Positions 41,540 to 47,168 of a DNA stretch of 47,168 bases are shown piece by piece (position 1 is the first letter of the stretch; every line of letters begins with the position of its first letter). The translations under genes and the position numbers were made by a program. Origin of the DNA: Bacteroidales bacterium UBA4345 (GTDB taxonomy: Bacteria > Bacteroidota > Bacteroidia > Bacteroidales > Paludibacteraceae); contig DGTD01000064.1 of the NCBI GenBank assembly GCA_002396385.1, positions 1 through 47,168 on the forward strand, in the 5' to 3' direction. Under the pieces are notes generated by a model that was given only the letters and a program-made list of their open reading frames with translations, did not search any database and was not told the origin of the DNA.

Positions 41540-42670
41540 TCAGCATATACCTAACTCTCCCGCCAATTGTCGCAACTGAGAATCAACCCATTCTGCATCC
41601 TTCAAGCGTTGCTGAAACGCCTTCAACCGGGCAGCGTTGCCCGAGTCGGCAAACCAGAGTCTCAGATAACCGCCTTCTGCATACTTTTCGGCCAGATGCT
41701 GTTTAGCCCGCGACAAATGCTGCTCCAGTCCTAAATCGGGATAATTCTTTTTCCCAAACAGCAGAGTGCGCCGCATAATATCGTCGCCATCGATATACCG
41801 GTCTGCCTCGGCAACCATACGCCCATATAAAGACCGGGGTGCGCTTTTTGCAGAAGCACGATGGTCTTCAACCGCATCGGCCATCACAGCAATCTGAGCA
41901 TCAGAGAACCATTTCCGCAGAGCGCTGTCGGCACGTACAATTTCGGCAGACCTAACATGGTGCAGTTCACGTCCGGCCGACAAGCCCAAGTCGTGGTAGG
42001 CCGCCACCGCATAGGCCAGATTGGTGTTTGCGTTATAGCGCATTGCCAAGTCCAGACTCTCACGGATAACAGAGCGGGCGTGAGCCTGCTGGTGCGCCTC
42101 GTCGAAGGCGTCGTATTGCGGCAATATGTGGGTTTCGACATAGTCAAGTAACGAAGGCGAGATGCAGTTCAGCGCATCCACCTTCTGATAGGCCAACCGC
42201 TCGTCACCATTTGCCAAATGAATGATGCCACAATAACGGAAACCCGCCTTCAGCAATACCTGCTGCATAATACGGTTGTCGGCATGCGTATCGACCCGGA
42301 GGTTCGGACGGACCGACCAGGCATAATTGAAGCACTGGCGGGCCACGTCGTGATAGTCGGGACGGCTGGAAGTGCGGTGAATAGTTCCGTAAGGCAACAC
42401 ATCGTCGGTCCACTGGCCTTTATAAATCACACGGTAAGTCGGGTCATCAGACAAAATCAGGGCGAAAGTGGCCACCACTACCCCATCGTCAGCAAGCACC
42501 ACATAACTATTTCCACGTTCAATCTCATCAGAAACAAGTTCCCGTTGCGGATAGCCCCCAGTCCACTGTTCCATATTGCCATCAGAGCGCATAATTTGCC
42601 TTCCGGCATCAAATATGCCCATCATAGCCTCCAAATCGCAGGCCGAAGCTTTTCTAATCGTATAACACAT
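41540..42670 (-). CDS. GNAT acetyltransferase and HD-domain fusion protein
   Basis: 376 residues, cytoplasmic. Residues 1-165 are GNAT-like: IRKASACDLEAMMGIFD at the start, YVVLADDGVVVATFAL in the core, and RVDTHADNRIMQQVLLKAGFRYCG as the acetyl-CoA-binding and neighbour-substitution region. Residues about 175-376 are an HD metal-dependent phosphohydrolase: HQQAHA (His193, His197), AAYHDLGL (His226, Asp227), VEDHRAS and EADRYIDGDD. I read this as one protein because the frame is continuous and no second start is evident. GNAT domains acetylate small molecules or proteins; HD domains hydrolyse nucleotides or phosphate esters. The joint substrate is not known. Confidence 0.82.
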   Translation of the reverse strand: MCYTIRKASACDLEAMMGIFDAGRQIMRSDGNMEQWTGGYPQRELVSDEIERGNSYVVLADDGVVVATFALILSDDPTYRVIYKGQWTDDVLPYGTIHRTSSRPDYHDVARQCFNYAWSVRPNLRVDTHADNRIMQQVLLKAGFRYCGIIHLANGDERLAYQKVDALNCISPSLLDYVETHILPQYDAFDEAHQQAHARSVIRESLDLAMRYNANTNLAYAVAAYHDLGLSAGRELHHVRSAEIVRADSALRKWFSDAQIAVMADAVEDHRASAKSAPRSLYGRMVAEADRYIDGDDIMRRTLLFGKKNYPDLGLEQHLSRAKQHLAEKYAEGGYLRLWFADSGNAARLKAFQQRLKDAEWVDSQLRQLAGELGIC

Positions 42671-42797
42671 AATTAGGAAACCGTAAGTAGTTCAAATACT
42701 GGAAACTTACAACAAAATTCCATCATTTCATCTTTAATCCAGCGCCTCTTTTTCCACCAGACGCTTCAAAACCAACCGCCGACAAAAGAGTTCTGCA

Positions 42798-43379
42798 TTA
42801 GCGGTCTTTTTTGTATGAGAAATGGCCATAACAGATCCGCCCGAGATCGTCTAAACTGATTGCATACCAATAATCGTTAGAAGGGAGTTCAGATCCCCTG
42901 AAAGTGCCGTCCCATCCGTCGCTATTGGAATAGTTTCTCTTTTGGTAGAGCAATTTTCCCCAACGGTCGTAAATAGAGACCACATTGTTGTATTTCTCTA
43001 TATTCTCGATAACCCATACCGGATTTCTTTCTTCGGAACCAGGGCCGAAAGAGCTACGTGGCGAGATAACCTTATCGCAATTCAAGTTCGACTTCATAGC
43101 CTTCTCTTCAGACTCGTCGACATTTGAGAAAGAAGCGCAGTCTTCAACCGACAGGTAAAGCACAACGGTGCTATCTGTACCAATAGACGATTTATAGGTC
43201 TTTACATAAGTACCCGTTTCGGAAATAGGTTCACCACCAAATTCGTAAACGACGCCTTTGCAGACAAAAGTATCAACAATAACCGTATCGGCAGACTCCA
43301 CAGGCACAACACCGGCGCCCTGTGCACAAATAGCGCACATTGCAGCCACGAACAATAATAAATGCCTTAGTCTATTCAT
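42798..43379 (-). CDS. Miniature T9SS type-B protein with one 51-residue repeat
   Basis: 193 residues. A signal peptide (MNRLRHLLLFVAAMCAICAQG) is followed by a single copy of the 51-residue repeat found about 21 times in the 18771-23246 product (FVCKGVVYEFGGEPISETGTY, then VVLYLSVED). The repeat has GTDS where the large protein has GCDS, so its second Cys is missing. The remaining 90 residues are the gliding-motility-type T9SS type-B sorting domain (WVIENIEKYNN, VSIYDRWGKLLYQK, DGWDGTFRGSELPSNDYWYAISL); the usual PNGDG start reads GPGSEERN. The proximity of this pair about 20 kb apart suggests related origin. It may be a T9SS-displayed anchor, decoy or a remnant; function unknown. Confidence 0.88.
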   Translation of the reverse strand: MNRLRHLLLFVAAMCAICAQGAGVVPVESADTVIVDTFVCKGVVYEFGGEPISETGTYVKTYKSSIGTDSTVVLYLSVEDCASFSNVDESEEKAMKSNLNCDKVISPRSSFGPGSEERNPVWVIENIEKYNNVVSIYDRWGKLLYQKRNYSNSDGWDGTFRGSELPSNDYWYAISLDDLGRICYGHFSYKKDR

Positions 43380-43411
43380 GTATAGGAGTCTGATAAAGAA
43401 TTATATTGACA

Positions 43412-43441
43412 CAAAAATAAAGAAAATTTGATATATCACAA
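43412..43441 (-). promoter_or_regulatory. Promoter of the miniature T9SS protein gene
   Basis: On the minus strand TTG (43441-43439) and -7 box TATTTTTG (43419-43412); the start codon is 32 bp downstream. Confidence 0.55.
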
Positions 43442-43500
43442 CTTTTCGTCCCCAAAATGCAGACAAACAACCGTCATTTTCAACCGGATAGTCAGGGCCA

Positions 43501-44232
43501 CTACAGGAGCAACTTTTTAAGGCTTAACTCATCGGCTTCAGGCAACAGCCGCCTCAAATGTTCGAACATTTTGTTAAAAGAGTCGTCGGGAGTGCATGCC
43601 GCAGACAGCACCCTATCGCCATAAAGTGTTTCAGGCGCCACATACCGCGCCAACCCCCACCCATAGGGATTTCCGTGTTTGTCACACTCATATTCAAAAT
43701 CGGCAATAGCCAGCATGGTAGCCATCTGCAGGCAGGTAATCACCTTGTCGAACGACTCACCTTTTCCCTTTTCCTTCCTCACTCCCAGAAGTTTCTCTTG
43801 CGGAGTTAGTTTCTTCTTAGGGAAATCGATAAACGGACAGGCGCGCTTGATATCGCGACTGAGCATCGACTCGTTAGCGACTACCATATCGTAGATAAAC
43901 TTTTGCCGGTTAATTCCGTCAGCATCTAACGGAGCATTAGAGAAGTTGAACTTGCTGCGGCGGTAATTAACCAAGTGCGGATACCAATCGAGACTGATAT
44001 AGCCCGACTTTCCGCCAAAAATGGTTCCATAGGCGCAATTCCAATTACGGACAATGCTCATTTTCCACTCCCACGGACCTTCAACTTCATCGTTGAACCA
44101 ATATTCACGCGGTGTCATTTCCTCAACCGAAAAACCGGGAATCTTGTTCTTGAAGAACGGCAGGAATCCCACGTTCAGCACCAGTTGTTCTAGTTCCGCA
44201 CTATTATGTAAAGAAATGTCAGAAAAATCCAT
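43501..44232 (-). CDS. AlkZ-related protein
   Basis: 243 residues from ATG at 44232 (MDFSDISLHNSAELEQLVL); an extension to 44256 is less likely because the sequence before MDFSD is low in coding character. Features are GFLPFF near the N-terminus, WFNDEVEGPWEWK, AYGTIFGGKSGYISLDWYPHLVNYRR and LSRDIKRACPF. These match the pattern I remember for the AlkZ-related family of Bacteroidetes, distant relatives of the AlkZ DNA glycosylases that remove alkylated or crosslinked bases. Without a search this is moderate. No signal peptide, so cytoplasmic. No DNA-repair gene is adjacent. Confidence 0.6.
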   Translation of the reverse strand: MDFSDISLHNSAELEQLVLNVGFLPFFKNKIPGFSVEEMTPREYWFNDEVEGPWEWKMSIVRNWNCAYGTIFGGKSGYISLDWYPHLVNYRRSKFNFSNAPLDADGINRQKFIYDMVVANESMLSRDIKRACPFIDFPKKKLTPQEKLLGVRKEKGKGESFDKVITCLQMATMLAIADFEYECDKHGNPYGWGLARYVAPETLYGDRVLSAACTPDDSFNKMFEHLRRLLPEADELSLKKLLL

Positions 44233-44545
44233 AAAAAAAAATTTTAAGCAGGTCAAGCGGAATGGGGCACTAAAGTTTCACGCCAAAGCCTCCTGTTTCC
44301 GTTAACCAGACAGACGACAAAGAAACACAAATATATAAAACTTAACGACACAAACAGACAAGCCGCAAGACTTGGTTTCGCAATATAGACGGACAGCCCC
44401 CGGGCAGAAAGAAAACAGCCGATACCCTGCCGGATAAAGACAAGCAATTTGACACAAAAGGGAAAAAATTTGAAACGATATTCATAGCAGCCAATAGCCA
44501 CCAAACCTATATTTGCAGAAGTAAAGAAACGACTAACTACGCTAT
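44233..44545 (+). other. Intergenic region between divergent genes
   Basis: About 310 bp, AT-rich. It holds a plus-strand -7 box (44508-44515) for the arabinanase gene. A minus-strand frame over 44253-44600 is hydrophobic but starts inside the arabinanase gene and has no family features. Confidence 0.5.
44508..44515 (+). promoter_or_regulatory. -7 box of the GH43 gene
   Basis: TATATTTG, 30 bp upstream of the ATG at 44546. No convincing -33 TTTG is present at the expected distance. Confidence 0.5.
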
Positions 44546-47168
44546 ATGAGACAACAACTAACCACTCTATGCATAATAGGTGCAATGTCATGCAGTGCAT
44601 CCATACCCGTTACCGAAAACGAAATCAGCAAGATTAACGCATCCACGTCATGGACACGCGGTTCTGTCCACGATCCTTCGATTACCCGCACCAACACAGA
44701 CGGGGACAAGACCTACTACGTTTTCGGCAGCCACATGGATGTAGCGAAGACAACCGACTTTAAGAACTGGACACCCGTGTTTAACGAGCGGACAGACAGC
44801 AAACTCTTTTGCAATGTCAATGGGAACATCTGCTCGTACGACAAAGCCTACAGCACCAACAAGGTGACCAGCGTAACCAACTACGCCGGCCAGACCGTCA
44901 ACTGGGGGAACTTCGATATTCCAGCCTACCAGGGAGCGATAGACAATTACAGTGTGAAGGGCAACCAATGGGCTCCCGACATGATCTACAACCCACACCT
45001 GAAGAAATGGTGTTACTACATGAGCCTGAACGGGAGCAAATGGAACTCGGCCATCGTTCTCTTCACCAGCGACCACCTGGAAGGTCCGTTCCAGTATCAG
45101 GGACCCGTCATTTTTTCCGGATTTAACGTTACCGGCAACGCAGCGACAGACTATAAGAAAACCGACCTGCAAATCGCCATCGGGAACCAGAACACACTGC
45201 CAGCCCGCTACAACGTAGGCGAGAAATGGGGAACTTACTGGCCACACGCCATAGACCCCGGCGTATTTTTCGACGAAAACGGAGACCTTTGGATGAACTA
45301 CGGTTCGTGGAGTGGCGGCATCTACATTATAAAACTCGACAAGGGAACCGGATTGCGCGACTACACCTACAGGTATGCCAGCGATTACGATACACGCGGA
45401 GCCAGCGTGACGACCGACGCCTACTTCGGGAAAAAGATAGCAGGCGGCTACTACGTAAGCGGAGAAGGCAGTTATATAGAGAAAATAGGCAAATACTATT
45501 ACCTCTTTATGTCGTATGGTTTCTATTCGCCAGAAGGCGGCTACGAAATGCGTGTGTTCCGTTCAGAGCAGCCAGACGGTCCATACACCGACCACACCGG
45601 TGAAAGCGCCATCTATAACAAATATCTGATGAACTACGGCACCAAAGCCGCCACCAACCGGGGAATGAAACTGATGGGCGGCTACCAATGGGCCGGCATG
45701 GGCATAGCAGAAATAGCGCAAGGCCACAACAGCGCATTGATGGGCGAAGACGGAAACGCCTTGTTGTTCTACCACACCAAACTGAACAACGGAACCATCA
45801 TCCACCAACTAAGGGTACACCAGTTGTTCGTCAACGAAGACGGATGGATAACCGCCGCTCCGCACGAATACAATAAAGACAACGATGTGGCCACCACATA
45901 CACAGTATCCCAGCAAAGCTACTTCAACAAAACAGAAATAGAGGGGACCTACAACCTCATCGTACACAAATACAATGTCGACTACGCCAACTACGAATAC
46001 AGCAAACCCGTGAGCATAACCCTGAACGCCGACGGTACGGTAAGTGGCGCCTACAGCGGCAAATGGAGCCTGACCGACGGAACCAGCTACATCGGCCTTA
46101 CACTGAACAATGTAACCTATAAAGGAGTTGTAGTGCCAGGCAGCCTCGATGCCACCAACGTGCCCGTAGTGGCAATAACGGCCATGAGTTCCAGTAACGG
46201 TGTGAACATCTGGGCCAGCAAACTGAGCGACAAAGCCTGCATTGCCAAAGATTATGCCACTTTGCAAAACCAGCAGTTCAGAGACGGAGACTACATATAC
46301 GGCGACCTCGGCTTCACAAAACAGACCACCACAAATGGTTGTGCCGTTGTCTGGAGCAGCAACAACCCCGAAATTATAGATAACGAAGGCCACGTCACGC
46401 CACAAGAGCATGACACGCCCGTGAGCCTTACCGTTTCGCTAACGAAAGGAGAGTTCACCTACAGCAAAACGATAGAGGTGATAGTGAAAGGCGGGCAAAA
46501 CAAGGCGGACGTTACCACCGGCCTGGTTGCTTACTACGATTTCAACAACAACCTGACCAACCGTTACAACGAGCAACAGGTGGGTAGTGCAAACGCGCAG
46601 GCCAGCGGAATCCGGCCAAGCTTCGAGCAAGACGCGCAACACGGCACCGTGTTGCACCAGTATTTCGGTTACGAAGATGCAAAGAGCATCAGCTATACCA
46701 CCTTCATCAATCCGCTCGCAGGCCAGCAACTGGCAGGAGCCACCGTCTCGGCATGGGTAAAACGACTGGACAGCGACCCGTGGGATGCGCTATGGGCGTT
46801 CTGCAACGCCCCCGGCAACATAACCAGCCGCTACTATCTGACCGGCAACACCTACATTGGTTATAACGACGGCAACGGCACTTGGTTCGACTACAACCAT
46901 CCAGACGGTGCAAAAACGGACATCATACCCGAGCAAGAATGGGCATTGGTTACCATATCGTACAACAGCAACGGTTTCGATCTGTACATAAATGGCAAAT
47001 ATGTGGCCAACCAATCCCGTTACGCAGCCTACAATTCGAGCGGGACCATCGACTACAAAGCAGCCTTGTCGCACATTGGCAATTCAACCAACTTCTATTT
47101 GGGTTATGGTTCATTCTGGGGTTCGACACCAGCCCTCTTCGACTGGAAAAAACGGAGCATGCCCACCC
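44546..47168 (+). CDS. Multidomain GH43 arabinan endo-1,5-alpha-L-arabinosidase (partial, right edge)
   Basis: 874 codons to the edge from ATG at 44546. The N-terminus MRQQLTTLCIIGAMSC is a possible lipoprotein signal. Residues about 35-460 are a GH43 five-bladed propeller of the arabinanase type: catalytic base Asp43 (VHDPS), pKa modulator Asp145 (WAPDM), general acid Glu307 (SGEGSY), and the metal-binding His in GHNSAL. IEGTYNLIVHKYN (464 on) begins a GH43 C-terminal beta-barrel (GH43_C2). About 570-650 is an atrophied Ig-like domain (VVWSSNNPEIID), and from 656 a LamG/concanavalin-like domain (GLVAYYDFNNNLTNRYNE). The enzyme hydrolyses internal alpha-1,5-arabinan, exported and acting on plant pectin side chains. 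No SusCD pair is in view. The final residues (ALFDWKKRSMP) do not match the usual end of the LamG fold. Confidence 0.92.
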   Translation, partial: MRQQLTTLCIIGAMSCSASIPVTENEISKINASTSWTRGSVHDPSITRTNTDGDKTYYVFGSHMDVAKTTDFKNWTPVFNERTDSKLFCNVNGNICSYDKAYSTNKVTSVTNYAGQTVNWGNFDIPAYQGAIDNYSVKGNQWAPDMIYNPHLKKWCYYMSLNGSKWNSAIVLFTSDHLEGPFQYQGPVIFSGFNVTGNAATDYKKTDLQIAIGNQNTLPARYNVGEKWGTYWPHAIDPGVFFDENGDLWMNYGSWSGGIYIIKLDKGTGLRDYTYRYASDYDTRGASVTTDAYFGKKIAGGYYVSGEGSYIEKIGKYYYLFMSYGFYSPEGGYEMRVFRSEQPDGPYTDHTGESAIYNKYLMNYGTKAATNRGMKLMGGYQWAGMGIAEIAQGHNSALMGEDGNALLFYHTKLNNGTIIHQLRVHQLFVNEDGWITAAPHEYNKDNDVATTYTVSQQSYFNKTEIEGTYNLIVHKYNVDYANYEYSKPVSITLNADGTVSGAYSGKWSLTDGTSYIGLTLNNVTYKGVVVPGSLDATNVPVVAITAMSSSNGVNIWASKLSDKACIAKDYATLQNQQFRDGDYIYGDLGFTKQTTTNGCAVVWSSNNPEIIDNEGHVTPQEHDTPVSLTVSLTKGEFTYSKTIEVIVKGGQNKADVTTGLVAYYDFNNNLTNRYNEQQVGSANAQASGIRPSFEQDAQHGTVLHQYFGYEDAKSISYTTFINPLAGQQLAGATVSAWVKRLDSDPWDALWAFCNAPGNITSRYYLTGNTYIGYNDGNGTWFDYNHPDGAKTDIIPEQEWALVTISYNSNGFDLYINGKYVANQSRYAAYNSSGTIDYKAALSHIGNSTNFYLGYGSFWGSTPALFDWKKRSMPT

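Noticed and set aside
44253..44600. Hydrophobic minus-strand frame of 115 residues
   Set aside because: It begins within the GH43 coding region, overlaps its promoter and has no recognisable features.
44648..46411. Long minus-strand frames (44648-45247, 45809-46411) inside the GH43 gene
   Set aside because: Shadows of a strongly supported coding frame; no independent evidence.

Overview
The window looks like a chromosomal segment of a Bacteroidales bacterium. Promoters carry the Bacteroidetes -7 box TAnnTTTG, start codons mostly lack a strong Shine-Dalgarno, and the genes include a TonB-dependent receptor and several secreted proteins with type IX secretion system (T9SS) sorting domains. No phage, transposase, CRISPR array or rRNA is visible. 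One tRNA is present.

Layout. (1) 1-15001, minus strand: a three-gene unit made of two secreted paralogues of about 370 residues and a giant repeat protein whose 3' end lies outside the window. At least 4,228 residues are visible, including about 25 tandem HYR/Ig-like units of about 82 residues arranged in a higher-order pattern and, nearer the N-terminus, an older repeat of about 440 residues. (2) 15002-18559, plus: a long regulatory region with two copies of the same operator-promoter module, a possible short terminated RNA, then a TonB-dependent receptor and a DUF4491 membrane protein. (3) 18771-23246, minus: a 1,491-residue adhesin-like protein with about 21 copies of a 51-residue Cys-containing repeat and a T9SS type-B sorting domain. 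(4) 23499-26526: housekeeping genes, namely a DUF2027/Smr protein, queA and a gamma-carbonic anhydrase-like protein. (5) 26741-30451, plus: an apparent operon of an acyltransferase, a beta-helix lipoprotein, a secreted endonuclease/phosphatase-fold protein and a DEDDh exonuclease. (6) 30727-35162, plus: an SseB-like protein, then a T9SS type-A sorted protein overlapping a large beta-helix carbohydrate-binding protein, behind a regulatory region with a near-perfect operator palindrome. (7) 35417-39219: an AAA/DUF4143 ATPase, a methyltransferase-fold protein and an integral-membrane acyltransferase. (8) 39329-44232, minus: tRNA-Thr(CGT), prfA, a small membrane protein, a lipoprotein, a GNAT-HD fusion, a one-repeat miniature of the 51-residue-repeat adhesin, and an AlkZ-related protein. 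(9) 44546-end, plus: a multidomain GH43 arabinanase cut by the window edge.

The main theme is cell-surface and secreted proteins: repeat adhesins, T9SS cargo, an outer-membrane receptor and a plant-glycan hydrolase, set among core genes. The most interesting parts are the mosaic giant repeat operon, the duplicated operator-promoter module before the TonB receptor, and the large/miniature pair of 51-residue-repeat T9SS proteins. Functions come from reading motifs by eye; no database search was possible.
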